A stretch of 64,000 bases of DNA, taken from Pseudomonadota bacterium. GTDB lineage: Bacteria; Desulfobacterota; Desulfovibrionia; Desulfovibrionales; Desulfovibrionaceae. A program made the translations under genes and the position numbers. The notes under the pieces are model-generated. The model saw only the letters and a program-made list of their open reading frames with translations, ran no database searches and was not told where the DNA came from. Location of the stretch: positions 182,248 to 246,247 of the forward strand of contig JAHIUW010000016.1 in assembly GCA_018816865.1 (NCBI GenBank), written 5' to 3'. Shown here piece by piece: positions 35,043 through 43,787 of the stretch (positions are counted from its first letter, which is position 1; each line of letters opens with the position of its first letter).

Positions 35043-36038
35043 ATGGACCATCCCATTTTTTTCAGGGGCCGCAGGCTCCGCAAAACATCCGCCCTCAGGG
35101 ACATCCTCCGCGAAAACATTGTCCAGCCCGAAGATCTGGTCATGCCCTATTTCGTGGTCGAGACCGATGACCCGGACTTCAAGAAACCCATCGGGGCCAT
35201 GCCCGGCCAATTCCAGCTCTCCCTGGACCAGTTGGAGAAGCAGGTGGCTGGCGCCGTGGCCCTGGGCCTGCGCTCGGTGATCCTGTTCGGCATCCCCCAA
35301 ACCAAGGACGCCCGGGGCACCGAGGCCTACAACATGGACGGCATCGTCCAGCAGGCGGTGCGCCGCTTAAAGGAAAAGTTCCCACAGCTGATCGTCATCA
35401 CCGACGTCTGCCTGTGCGAATTCACGGACCACGGCCACTGCGGCCTCATCTCCCCGGGCGATACCAGCGGCACCGTGCACAACGACCCCACCCTGGCGCT
35501 TTTGGCCAGGGCCGCGGTGTCCCACGCCAAGGCCGGGGCCGACATGGTCGCCCCCTCGGACATGATGGACGGACGCGTGGCAGCCATCCGCCAGGCCCTT
35601 GACGACAACGGCTTCCCAGAACTGCCCATCATGTCCTATGCCGTGAAGTTCGCCTCCTCCTTCTACGGACCGTTCCGCGAGGCCGCGGAATCCACCCCGC
35701 AGTTCGGGGACCGCAAGACCTACCAGATGGACCCGGCCAACGCGCGTGAGGCCATGCGCGAGGCCATGGCCGACATCGAGGAAGGTGCGGACATCCTGAT
35801 GGTCAAGCCCGGCATGCCCTACCTGGACATCATCCACGCCCTGCGCGAGGCCTTCGACCTACCCGTGGCGGCCTATCAGGTCAGCGGCGAATACTCCATG
35901 ATCAAGGCCGCTGCGGCCAACGGCTGGATCGACGGCAACGCCGTGATGCTGGAATCCCTGACCGCCTTCAAGCGCGCCGGGGCCAAGCTGATCCTGACCT
36001 ACTTCACCGAAGACTTCCTGCGACTGCGGAACCAATAA
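35043..36038 (+). CDS. hemB: Delta-aminolevulinic acid dehydratase (porphobilinogen synthase)
   Basis: A 331-residue HemB: joins two 5-aminolevulinates to porphobilinogen. Seen: the zinc site [14 protein letters not shown], the first active-site Lys in [14 protein letters not shown], and the Schiff-base Lys in [17 protein letters not shown] precedes the start. It lies 1 base before ahbD. Confidence 0.98.
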   Translation: MDHPIFFRGRRLRKTSALRDILRENIVQPEDLVMPYFVVETDDPDFKKPIGAMPGQFQLSLDQLEKQVAGAVALGLRSVILFGIPQTKDARGTEAYNMDGIVQQAVRRLKEKFPQLIVITDVCLCEFTDHGHCGLISPGDTSGTVHNDPTLALLARAAVSHAKAGADMVAPSDMMDGRVAAIRQALDDNGFPELPIMSYAVKFASSFYGPFREAAESTPQFGDRKTYQMDPANAREAMREAMADIEEGADILMVKPGMPYLDIIHALREAFDLPVAAYQVSGEYSMIKAAAANGWIDGNAVMLESLTAFKRAGAKLILTYFTEDFLRLRNQ

Positions 36039-36039
36039 G

Positions 36040-37284
36040 ATGAGCAAAGACAAAGACACCTTCGAGCATCCCACGCAGGCCCCCTCGGGCCACCCCCACG
36101 GCAAGAGCGGCCACCCCGGCGCACACCCCGGAGGCCATCCCCACGGCAAGGGCGGACATCCCGCCCAACATCCCGAGGGCCATCCGGGCGGCCATCCCGG
36201 CGGACAGACCAACAGCGACGGCACCCCCGAGTTGCGGCTCATCGCCTGGGAGATCACCCGCTCCTGCAACCTGGCCTGCAAGCACTGCCGCGCCGAGGCG
36301 CACGAGGAACCCTACCCCGACGAATTCGACACCGACGAGGCCAAGGCGCTCATCGACGATTTCGCCAAGGCCGGGAACCCGATCATCATCTTCACCGGCG
36401 GCGAGCCCATGCTGCGCAAGGACTGGCCCCAGCTGGTGGAATACGCCACGGCCAAGGGCCTGCGCTGCGTCATGAGCCCCAACGGCACGCTGATCACGCC
36501 CGAGACCGCCGCCACAATGAAGGAAGTGGGCGTGCAGCGCGTGTCCATCTCCATCGACGGGCCGGACGCCGCGTCCCACGACGAGTTCCGGGGTGTGAAG
36601 GGCGCGTTCGACGCCAGCATGCGCGGCATCGAGTACCTGAAACAGGCCGGGATGGAATTCCAGATCAACACCACCGTGACCCGGGGCAACCTGGGCATGT
36701 TCAAGGACATCTTCAAGCTCTGCGAAGGCCTGGGCGCCGCCGCGTGGCACATCTTCCTGCTGGTACCCACCGGGCGCGGGGCCAACCTGGGCGCCGAGGT
36801 CATCACCGCCGAGGATTACGAGGACGTCCTGAACTGGTTCTACGATTTCCAGAAGACCACGGACATGCAGCTCAAGGCCACCTGTGCTCCGCATTATCAC
36901 CGTATCCTTCGCCAGCGCGCCAAGGAGGACGGCATCCCCGTGACCTACGAAAACTTCGGCCTGGACGCGGTGTCGCGCGGCTGCCTGGGCGGGGTTGGCT
37001 TCTGCTTCGTGTCGCACACCGGCCAGGTGCAGCCCTGCGGCTACCTGGTGCTGGACTGCGGCAACGTGCGCGAGACGCCGTTCCCCGAGATCTGGAAGAA
37101 CTCCAAGATCTTCGGTCAGTTCCGTAACCAAGACGAGTTTGACGGCAAATGCGGCGTATGCGAGTACCACAAGGTCTGCGCCGGTTGCCGCGCCCGCGCC
37201 TTCACCATGGACCACAATCACATGGCCTCGGAGCCTTTGTGCTCCTATGTGCCCGTGAAAATGCGCAACAAAGAGAAGAAATAA
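36040..37284 (+). CDS. ahbD: Radical SAM heme synthase AhbD (Fe-coproporphyrin III decarboxylase), His-rich N-terminus
   Basis: A 414-residue radical SAM enzyme. The core begins near residue 63 (PELRLIAWEITRSCNLACKHC, CX3CX2C), with IFTGGEPMLRKD and a C-terminal auxiliary cluster region (GKCGVCEYHKVCAGCRARAF). It oxidatively decarboxylates two propionates of Fe-coproporphyrin III to give heme b. Residues about 9-58 form an extra low-complexity segment with eleven His in repeats of GHP, HPHG and GHPGGHP; this could bind metal or heme. It follows hemB by 1 base, and its stop overlaps the next start (TAATG). Confidence 0.9.
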   Translation: MSKDKDTFEHPTQAPSGHPHGKSGHPGAHPGGHPHGKGGHPAQHPEGHPGGHPGGQTNSDGTPELRLIAWEITRSCNLACKHCRAEAHEEPYPDEFDTDEAKALIDDFAKAGNPIIIFTGGEPMLRKDWPQLVEYATAKGLRCVMSPNGTLITPETAATMKEVGVQRVSISIDGPDAASHDEFRGVKGAFDASMRGIEYLKQAGMEFQINTTVTRGNLGMFKDIFKLCEGLGAAAWHIFLLVPTGRGANLGAEVITAEDYEDVLNWFYDFQKTTDMQLKATCAPHYHRILRQRAKEDGIPVTYENFGLDAVSRGCLGGVGFCFVSHTGQVQPCGYLVLDCGNVRETPFPEIWKNSKIFGQFRNQDEFDGKCGVCEYHKVCAGCRARAFTMDHNHMASEPLCSYVPVKMRNKEKK

Positions 37285-37748
37285 TGGATGATCTGGACCG
37301 CAAGATCCTGGGCGTGATCCAATCCGGGTTCCCGCTGGAGCCACGGCCCTACGCCGTGATGGGTGCCGAGCTGGGCCTGACTGAGTCCGAGGTGCTGGCC
37401 CGCGTGCGCGCCCTGAAATCCTCGGGCGTGATCCGGCGTATCGGGGCCAACTTCCAGTCCGGCAAGCTGGGCTGGCATTCCACCCTGTGCGCGGCCAAGG
37501 TCCCGGACGAGGCCTTCGAGGCCTTCGTGGCCGAGGTCAACTCCCGCCAGGGCGTGACCCACAACTACCTGCGCGACCATGAATTCAACGTCTGGTTCAC
37601 CTTCATCGGCGAGAGCCCGGAGATCGCGCAGCAGACCTTGAAGGATATCACCGCCAAGACCGGCATCGACATCCTCTATCTGCCCGCCACCAAGCTGTTC
37701 AAGATCAAGGTGGACTTTGACATGAACAACAACGGAGACGACTCTTAA
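37284..37748 (+). CDS. Siroheme decarboxylase subunit (AhbA/AhbB family, Lrp/AsnC-like)
   Basis: A 154-residue protein with an Lrp/AsnC-type helix-turn-helix (residues 1-55: MDDLDRKILGVIQSGFPL, SEVLARVRALKSSGVIRRIGA) and an effector-type domain. In Desulfovibrio such pairs (AhbA plus AhbB) decarboxylate siroheme to 12,18-didecarboxysiroheme rather than bind DNA. Which of the two this is cannot be told with certainty; the other subunit is not in this window. The start overlaps the ahbD stop. Confidence 0.85.
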   Translation: MDDLDRKILGVIQSGFPLEPRPYAVMGAELGLTESEVLARVRALKSSGVIRRIGANFQSGKLGWHSTLCAAKVPDEAFEAFVAEVNSRQGVTHNYLRDHEFNVWFTFIGESPEIAQQTLKDITAKTGIDILYLPATKLFKIKVDFDMNNNGDDS

Positions 37749-37784
37749 CCAAGGGTCTTTCCGATGCGAACACAACATGTTCAA

Positions 37785-37906
37785 GGCTGTTCAAAAATGG
37801 GCGAGTGCAAGGCGCAAGATCAACTCAAGGCCGACGCGTACCAAGACGTACGCGAGGATTTGCAGTTGTTCGCAGCAACGCCGCAATCGTGCGTTGAGGG
37901 ACAGCC
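37785..37906 (+). repeat. Intergenic repeat, copy 1 (upstream of rpe)
   Basis: About 122 bases bounded by inverted ends GGCTGTTCAA and TTGAGGGACAGCC. The centre is GACGCGTACC..GTACGCGAGG, a 5-6 base inverted core. It matches copies at 46306 (same strand) and 38612 (other strand). Its right end abuts the rpe ribosome site GGAG (37910). Confidence 0.75.
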
Positions 37907-37921
37907 TGCGGAGACTGCGTC

Positions 37922-38587
37922 ATGACTCGTGAGTTTATCCTTTCGCCGTCCTTGCTCTCCTGCGACTTCGGCAGAATGGCCGAGGAACTGGCTGCCCTGG
38001 AAGCCGCCGACCTGAAATGGGTGCACTGGGACGTGATGGATGGCCGGTTCGTGCCCAACATCACCCTGGGACCGCCGATCATTGCGGCCCTGCGCAAGAC
38101 CTCCAAGCTGTATTTCGACGTGCACCTGATGATCGAGCAGCCGGAACGCTACGTGGAAGAGTTCGCCAAGGCGGGCGCGGACATGATCGTGGTCCATGCC
38201 GAGGCCACCAACCATCTGGAACGGGTCTGCGCGCAGGTCAAGGACCTGGGCAAGGACGTGGGCGTGGCGCTCAACCCCGCCACCCCGGTGGACGCCCTGC
38301 GCTACCTGATCCCGCAGCTGGACATGGCGCTGATCATGAGCGTCAACCCCGGCTTCGGCGGGCAGGGCTTCATCCCCTTCTCCCTGGACAAGATCGCCGA
38401 ACTGGCCGCCCTGCGCGATGAGCTGAACCCCAGGATGCTGATCCAGGTGGACGGCGGCTGCACCCCGGAGAACACCCCGCAGTTGGTGGCCGCAGGCGCG
38501 GACTGCCTGGTTTCGGGGTCGGCGTTCTTCAAGTTCCCGCCCTTACGAGAGAGACATCAGACGTTCCGTAAAGCGGCTGGAGTATAG
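37922..38587 (+). CDS. rpe: Ribulose-phosphate 3-epimerase
   Basis: A 221-residue TIM-barrel epimerase linking ribulose-5-P and xylulose-5-P. Seen: LSPSLLSCDFGRM, HWDVMDGRFVPNITLG (metal His/Asp), VHLMIEQP, SVNPGFGGQGFIP and QVDGGCTPEN. GGAG precedes ATG 37922 directly after an intergenic repeat; a second, inverted copy lies downstream. Confidence 0.97.
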   Translation: MTREFILSPSLLSCDFGRMAEELAALEAADLKWVHWDVMDGRFVPNITLGPPIIAALRKTSKLYFDVHLMIEQPERYVEEFAKAGADMIVVHAEATNHLERVCAQVKDLGKDVGVALNPATPVDALRYLIPQLDMALIMSVNPGFGGQGFIPFSLDKIAELAALRDELNPRMLIQVDGGCTPENTPQLVAAGADCLVSGSAFFKFPPLRERHQTFRKAAGV

Positions 38588-38611
38588 CCCGCTCGCTGAA
38601 ATTATCCTTCT

Positions 38612-38765
38612 GGCTGCGTTAAGTGAATTGTTAGCGAGCCAACGAGCGTTACAAGATCTTACACCTTAGGTGCACCTCAAAAAGGCCCAAGCTCTCGCGT
38701 ATGTTTTAATACGCTTCGAGCCTGGGCCTTTTCTTACGCCTTGCCAAAATGATTTTTAAGCGGCC
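38612..38765 (-). repeat. Intergenic repeat, copy 3 (downstream of rpe, inverted)
   Basis: On the minus strand it reads GGCCGCTTAAAAATC, then AAGCGTATT..ATACGCGAG in the core, matching copies 1 and 2 in order and spacing. Inside it GGCCCAGGCTCGAA and its near-complement AGAGCTTGGGCC form a long stem. The left boundary (38612) is approximate. Confidence 0.65.
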
Positions 38766-38788
38766 TTTAGCTGATCCATAGATACCAA

Positions 38789-38828
38789 ACCGCCCGCCCG
38801 CAAAAATTGCGGACAGGCGGTGTTCTTT
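38789..38828. terminator. Bidirectional terminator between rpe and the GGDEF gene
   Basis: ACCGCC...GGCGGT encloses CCGCAA/TTGCGG. T-rich tails follow on plus (GTTCTTTT) and a short TTT on minus. Confidence 0.75.
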
Positions 38829-38856
38829 TGCATCAAGAGAAGCAAAGTCGGTGCGC

Positions 38857-40485
38857 TCATTCCTCCAACGGAGCGGAACCCACCACGCATTTATTCTTAC
38901 CCCCGTTTTTGGCCAGGTACATGGCGCTGTCAGCCTGCTTGACCAGCTCCTCGGCGGTCAGCCCGTTGTCAGGATAGACCACCGCACCCACGCTGGCGCC
39001 GATATGCGCCGTGCCCGCTTTCAGCTCAAATGGCTGATTCAGGGCCGCCACAATCTTTTCTCCGGCCAAGCGCACCCCATCAACGCCGTCGATCTCGAAC
39101 AGGATCACGGCGAACTCGTCACCGCCCAGGCGTGCCACGGTGTCAGACTTACGCGAGCTCTTTTTCAGGGCACTGGCCACCAGACACAGCAAGTCATCGC
39201 CAGCCTCATGCCCCATTGTGTCGTTGACCTTCTTGAACCCGTCCAAATCCACATACAGTACACCCGCCTTGCGCTCGTGACGCCCAGCATGTTCCAGGCA
39301 CACATCCAGGCGCTCGAAAAACAGCTTGCGGTTGGGTAGATCGGTCAGGGCATCGTGCAGAGCCATTTTGAACAGCTGAGCCTGATACAAACGGCGACGA
39401 GTAACGGCCAGGGCCAAGGCCCAGGCTCCCAGAGAGACCATCAGGAATAGCGCCGCGCCAAACAGAAAGAGCCGCCTCACGAGAGAACTGCGATGAGCTT
39501 TCAGCATCGTCGGTGCGACGCGGGAAACCAAGACCCAGGAGTATTCCGATTCAGGACCCACCGTCGGCGCGGTTAAGGTCTGGGCGACCGTGTTCCTGCC
39601 CATGACCTCGCGCAGAGGATAAATCCGCCTGAAACTGAACAGGCCTTGAGCGGTCATAAACTGCCCCTCGTCCTGACCCTGCATGCGCTCCCATTCCTGA
39701 GCGAACATACGCGCAAAGCTAACTCCCTCGCGTCCACTGAACATGAAGCTCCATTCAAATCCCTTGTCCTGGCAGAGCATCCAATATCCGCTCTGATTCA
39801 GGAGCATGGGCTCGCCGCCCGAAGCCCGACTCACACTTTCGATCTTGTCCAGCAGGTTTCTGGCCAGATAGTTCAGGATGACCACGCCCCGTTTCCTGCC
39901 CAACTGGTCCAAGACGGGGGTACCGAAACGGATCACCGGCTTGTAGGGCTGCTCCACCACGCCGAGCTCAACATTGAGATCCAAAGGGGAGACACTGATC
40001 CCGGACTGTCCCATGGCCATGGCGTCCTTGAAATAGTAACGGTCGGCCTTGTTCTGGAGCTCATCAACCGGGACCATTCCAACCACATCGTCTTTGAAGT
40101 TGACCCGCACCCGCTCCATGCCGCTGGCGTCGATGAACCGAATCTGGTCATAAGCACCCTTGATCCGGGCCAGATCAAGAAATTCCTTCTGAACCTTCGC
40201 CCGGTCGGTGTACGAATCAGACACCAAAAAGTCGTCAAGCTCGTTCTGGTTTGACAGAAACAGCAGGTCCGCGGTCACGTGATCGAATTCATTCTCCAGT
40301 GCCAGCCTTTGCAGTTCCATGAGTCCCCGTTCCTTGATCTGCACATCGTGCAGAAAGGAATCGACCTCGAACCAATAGAAAACGGCCACAAGTCCGCCCA
40401 GCACAGACCCGAAAATCAGAAACAGGACCAGAAAGAGAGTCATCGCCTTGCGCGCAACCCGTTCGCTGTCAGTCCTCATGTTCAC
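38857..40485 (-). CDS. Membrane-bound diguanylate cyclase with Cache-like sensor
   Basis: A 542-residue protein. N-terminal helix (about 15-40), periplasmic double-Cache-like domain (about 45-335), second helix (about 340-365), and GGDEF domain (about 385-540) with RLGGDEFAVIL intact and DALTDLPNRKLF. It should make c-di-GMP in response to an outside signal. The start is not certain: GTG 40485 sits 10 bases after GGGAGGG; ATG 40479 and ATG 40512 are in frame. Confidence 0.88.
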   Translation of the reverse strand: MNMRTDSERVARKAMTLFLVLFLIFGSVLGGLVAVFYWFEVDSFLHDVQIKERGLMELQRLALENEFDHVTADLLFLSNQNELDDFLVSDSYTDRAKVQKEFLDLARIKGAYDQIRFIDASGMERVRVNFKDDVVGMVPVDELQNKADRYYFKDAMAMGQSGISVSPLDLNVELGVVEQPYKPVIRFGTPVLDQLGRKRGVVILNYLARNLLDKIESVSRASGGEPMLLNQSGYWMLCQDKGFEWSFMFSGREGVSFARMFAQEWERMQGQDEGQFMTAQGLFSFRRIYPLREVMGRNTVAQTLTAPTVGPESEYSWVLVSRVAPTMLKAHRSSLVRRLFLFGAALFLMVSLGAWALALAVTRRRLYQAQLFKMALHDALTDLPNRKLFFERLDVCLEHAGRHERKAGVLYVDLDGFKKVNDTMGHEAGDDLLCLVASALKKSSRKSDTVARLGGDEFAVILFEIDGVDGVRLAGEKIVAALNQPFELKAGTAHIGASVGAVVYPDNGLTAEELVKQADSAMYLAKNGGKNKCVVGSAPLEE

Positions 40486-40710
40486 GACGCTCTTTCCCTC
40501 CCTTCGGCTCATCCCCTCATTTAGCTTTAGCCATGCAGAGCAGTTGACCCGACTCAATGAGCGCAAGGGCTTTTCCCACACTGCATATCACCACAAAACA
40601 GCGCAGGAGTCACAGCTCTTTTTTTGGTCGCTGGGGTCTGTACATATTGATGGTCTCAATCTGGGGCGACAGAGAAGGGGCGGGAACCTCAAGGTCGAAT
40701 CCAACACAGC

Positions 40711-41625
40711 TCAGTTTTTGAGAAGCAGATTCATCCGCTGTTCGTTGCAGGTCACGCAGCCCATGGAGCCCTGTTTTGATTCGGTCAGGGCGAAGCCCAT
40801 GGACTCGTAGAGGTTGATGGCCGGGGTCAGGAAATCGATGGTCCAGAGGAAGACGCGCTCGTAGCCCTGCTCGCGGCAGAAGCCCACGGCCCGGTCCACC
40901 AGCAGTCGCCCCACGCCCAGGCCCCGGGCCTCGGGCTCCACCAGCAGCCAACGCAATTGCGCCATGTTGTCCTCTCGCTCCACGATGGCCACGCAGCCCA
41001 GCCTGTGGCCGCCCTGCTCCGCAATCCAGAGACCGCTGCGGTGGCTGGCCGTGCGCACGAACTCCGCCAGACCCAACAGCACATAGCCCTCGAATTCCTC
41101 GTTGAAGCCATGGGACTGCTGATAGACCTCGCCGTGGCGCTGGATGACCCAGCCCATGTCCCCCGAACGCGCGGCACGCACAACGACCTCGGCTTCCGCC
41201 CCCGGCGCTGCGCCGAGCAGATCCTCGATCTCGCCCATGTCCCGCGCCAGACGCAGGCGCTGCCCGGCCCCTAGCCGGGCTAGTAGTCCTCCGGCCTGCC
41301 TGCTGGACAATTCGTCCAGTTCCTGGGCAAGGCGCAGCCCCTCGGGGGTCAGGTTCAGGGGAATGGCCCTGCGCCCGGCGTGCTTTTCCGGCTTGTGCAC
41401 CAGCCCCTGTCTGCCCAGGCGGGCGATCACCCGGCTGAGTTGCCCCCGGTCCATGTCCAGCAGGCGCATCAACTCGGCGGATGAGATGCCCGGCTGTTGC
41501 CAGACCTCGAACAGGATGCGTGCCTCCACCAGGGTCTGGCCGCTGCCCAGTATCCGCTGGCTGAACAGGCCCAGCACGCGGGTATAAAATCGGTTGAATC
41601 GTCGGAAGGCTTCTATTTCTTTCAT
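40711..41625 (-). CDS. MarR-type regulator fused to a GNAT acetyltransferase
   Basis: A 304-residue two-domain protein. Residues about 5-140 are a MarR winged helix (ISSAELMRLLDMDRGQLSRVIARL). Residues about 155-304 are a GNAT acetyltransferase, with the acetyl-CoA loop EPEARGLGVGRLLVDRAV and the end INLYESMGF. Such fusions are common in Bacteria and regulate small-molecule responses. ATG 41625 has a poor ribosome site; earlier in-frame starts are not excluded. Upstream of it lies TTGACAATGACAA, made of two TGACAA units. Target and substrate unknown. Confidence 0.88.
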   Translation of the reverse strand: MKEIEAFRRFNRFYTRVLGLFSQRILGSGQTLVEARILFEVWQQPGISSAELMRLLDMDRGQLSRVIARLGRQGLVHKPEKHAGRRAIPLNLTPEGLRLAQELDELSSRQAGGLLARLGAGQRLRLARDMGEIEDLLGAAPGAEAEVVVRAARSGDMGWVIQRHGEVYQQSHGFNEEFEGYVLLGLAEFVRTASHRSGLWIAEQGGHRLGCVAIVEREDNMAQLRWLLVEPEARGLGVGRLLVDRAVGFCREQGYERVFLWTIDFLTPAINLYESMGFALTESKQGSMGCVTCNEQRMNLLLKN

Positions 41626-41865
41626 AAGGAAACCGTAGGAATTTAATATTGTCATTGTCAACATATAAGCCAAAAAAAACCAGAGGCGGTTCGGCTCAAA
41701 CCACCTCCGGAGGGATCAATGGAACAGGCTGCGCACTGTGGCGGCTGTTCTCACGCTTCCAGCAGCGGACCTCGGCGATATTGGTGGCCTCGGCCTTGAA
41801 GTGCCCGGCAAAGACATGGCAGAGTGGTCGCCCCGCGGGGTCAGCAGGGGGACCTCAACGCCCGG

Positions 41866-42648
41866 CTAGGCGTACCTCGCACGCAGCAGCTTGAAGAGTG
41901 CTGGCTTGCGGTCGTACTGGTGCACCATCACCGCCGGGAACCCGGCGTCGTTCAGGATGAGCCCGTCCCCGTCCAGGAGCGGATCACCCTGCCTGTAGGC
42001 CAGGGTCAGGATCGGCCCCGCGTTGTCGTGCAGGGTGACGCGGGGCAAGAGCCCGTTGTGGATCAGGTGGTTATGTACCCCCTGATCGTAGCCCGCCATC
42101 CTCTCGCGCTCGGGCTCGTAGGGGGTGAGCAGCGCGGTCAGACGTTCCAGATAATCGACCATGGCGTCATAGTCGGCCAGGGTGGTGCCCGAGCAGGAGA
42201 TGGGCCGCCCGCGCAGTGCCTCCCAGGAGGATTCACCCAGATGTCCGCTGATCCAGCGCCTGACGTAGGGGCACGAGCCGATGGTCATGCGCCTGTCTTC
42301 CAGGGTGGCGTTGACCCCCGCCCCCCAGGAGAAGGAAAACGGCTCGGCCTGGAAAATCACGTCGCGCACGTCCGTGAGCAGCACCCGCCCGAAGGGGCCA
42401 TGCTGGCGCAGATAGTCCAGATACAGGAAATAGCGATAGGCGTTGTAGGATAGGTGCGCGATGTCTCCCTCGCGCTCAAATTCGACGACCTCGGCCCCGG
42501 CTGCGCGCATCTCGTCCAGCCCGCGCGTGCTGGGCGTGACGAACAGCACGCAGCGCCCCGCAAAGCCGATCTCGACCAGGGAGGCCAAAAAGGGCCGCAC
42601 GTCCCCAAAGTGATAGCCTGCCGCCAGACCCAGGATCAGATTCTCCAC
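41866..42648 (-). CDS. Glycosyltransferase-like protein (GT-A type, unassigned)
   Basis: A 260-residue soluble protein with GT-A-like features: an N-terminal Rossmann strand and helix (LILGLAAGYHFGDVRPFLASL), a DXRD motif in LLTDVRDVIFQAEPF, and a C-terminal GYDQGVHNHLIHNGLL typical of nucleotide-sugar enzymes. GTG start after AAGGGG. It stands alone in an accessory region. Donor and acceptor are unknown; it is not close to the flagellar glycosyltransferases. Confidence 0.65.
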   Translation of the reverse strand: MENLILGLAAGYHFGDVRPFLASLVEIGFAGRCVLFVTPSTRGLDEMRAAGAEVVEFEREGDIAHLSYNAYRYFLYLDYLRQHGPFGRVLLTDVRDVIFQAEPFSFSWGAGVNATLEDRRMTIGSCPYVRRWISGHLGESSWEALRGRPISCSGTTLADYDAMVDYLERLTALLTPYEPERERMAGYDQGVHNHLIHNGLLPRVTLHDNAGPILTLAYRQGDPLLDGDGLILNDAGFPAVMVHQYDRKPALFKLLRARYA

Positions 42649-42719
42649 CGCAACAACCCCTTATCCGTTTCGCCCTGCTCTACTCCACCATAGGGCAGGG
42701 GGCAACCATAGCCACAAGT

Positions 42720-42884
42720 ATGGACCACGGTCACTTAAACCCCATGGCAGCCGAAATCAGCACCGCAGGCATCATCCCCAACATGATCCACAAGACCTTG
42801 TTTGAGGATCTCCCAGCGCACGAGGCCCTGGACTGGGCCGAGGGGGAAATGCAGCGGGTCATAAAAGAGCGGGCCACTCCCTAA
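42720..42884 (+). pseudogene. C-terminal fragment of an ABC transporter solute-binding protein
   Basis: A 54-codon open stretch, MDHGHLNPMAAEISTAG, then IIPNMIHKTLFEDLPAHEALDWAEGEMQRVI, reads like the last residues of family-1 solute-binding proteins. The frame is open upstream to about 42664 but runs into the glycosyltransferase-like gene, and no N-terminal part or transporter genes are present. Likely a decayed remnant. Its stop overlaps the convergent PilZ gene. Confidence 0.5.
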
Positions 42885-43237
42885 TCAACGGGCGGGATGC
42901 CCACCTCGGCGTCGATGGCGTCGGCGTTCTGGCTGGCGAAGCGCACGATGTTGCGCAGATGGGCGAAGGTGGCGGCGTCCATGTCCTCGAAATTCAGGGC
43001 CAGGGAGTCCTCACCGCAGCGCACCACCCGGGCGCTGACCTCCAGAGCGATATCACGCGCCAGTTCCAGGCGGATGGAGCAGAGAGCACCCGGCTCCAGC
43101 CCGGAGCAGTCCCCGGTGCGGCAGAGCATGCCCTTGAGGCTCAGATTGTCGGTGAGCACGGAAATGGAATGGTTGCCGCAACGGACCACGGCCTCGAACT
43201 GACCGGGCACACGGCTCCTGCGTCTTGAATTCGGCAT
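42881..43237 (-). CDS. PilZ domain protein
   Basis: A 118-residue single-domain PilZ protein, a c-di-GMP receptor. Both binding elements are seen: the N-terminal RXXXR loop (RRRSRVPGQF) and the DNLSLKG (D/N-X-S-X-X-G) motif. It is the only stand-alone PilZ protein here and could read out c-di-GMP made by the GGDEF proteins of the window. ATG 43237. Confidence 0.88.
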   Translation of the reverse strand: MPNSRRRSRVPGQFEAVVRCGNHSISVLTDNLSLKGMLCRTGDCSGLEPGALCSIRLELARDIALEVSARVVRCGEDSLALNFEDMDAATFAHLRNIVRFASQNADAIDAEVGIPPVD

Positions 43238-43330
43238 GGCTGCCCCCCTCGTCAGAAACGGAATGGCTCAACGGGAATCGGGCCGAGCATAACGCATTGC
43301 AGTGAAAATGTCAGCGAAGGAGCAGGTGCA

Positions 43331-43513
43331 TCAGTCCTTGCGGCTCATGATGCGCGCAAACAGAAAGGCCAAGCCGATGGCCCAGGCCACCAGGATCACA
43401 AACCGCGGCCAGAACGGCAGGATGAAGCGGGACAGGCCGATGAACAGCACCCCGCCGCCAAAGTAGGCGATCTTCCAGCCGTTCTCGCGCCAAAAGGAGG
43501 TCTTGTCGGGCAT
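43331..43513 (-). CDS. Small membrane protein (60 residues)
   Basis: MPDKTSFWRENGWKIAYFG, then two hydrophobic stretches (GVLFIGLSRFILPF, VILVAWAIGLAFLFA) and a basic end. Starts 4 bases after the stop of the 75-residue membrane protein, so the two are translated together. Family unknown. Confidence 0.6.
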   Translation of the reverse strand: MPDKTSFWRENGWKIAYFGGGVLFIGLSRFILPFWPRFVILVAWAIGLAFLFARIMSRKD

Positions 43514-43517
43514 GGGC

Positions 43518-43745
43518 TCAGCGGATCTTGTTGGCCAGGGCGTTCAGCCCGTACATCAGGCAGCCACCGATGACCACCAGGATGAGTGCGGTCACCGGGT
43601 TGTGGTAGTTGCCCACCAGCCCCAGATACTTGTCGATCACCCGCTCCAGGGACAGGGTCTCGATGAGTCCCAGAAACCCGTAGGTCACGAACGGGATCGC
43701 CAGGACAAAGGCCAAAATCTTGATGATCACACGCAAGATGCTCAC
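43518..43745 (-). CDS. Small membrane protein (75 residues)
   Basis: Two membrane helices (ILRVIIKILAFVLAIPFVTY; ALILVVIGGCLMYGL) joined by a polar loop. GTG start with GGGGGGAAAG upstream. Middle gene of a three-gene set of tiny membrane proteins. Not recognised. Confidence 0.65.
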   Translation of the reverse strand: MSILRVIIKILAFVLAIPFVTYGFLGLIETLSLERVIDKYLGLVGNYHNPVTALILVVIGGCLMYGLNALANKIR

Positions 43746-43787
43746 TCTTTCCCCCCGCTGGTTGCGGATGCTGATGACAGGACCAGG

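Noticed and set aside
41634..41670. TGACAA direct repeats upstream of the MarR-GNAT gene as an operator
   Set aside because: Too short and not an inverted repeat; a MarR site cannot be supported from this alone.
41696..41857. Minus-strand open stretch of about 53 codons ending LIPPEVV
   Set aside because: Codon use looks coding-like, but there is no start codon with a ribosome site and no recognised family; it may be a gene remnant.
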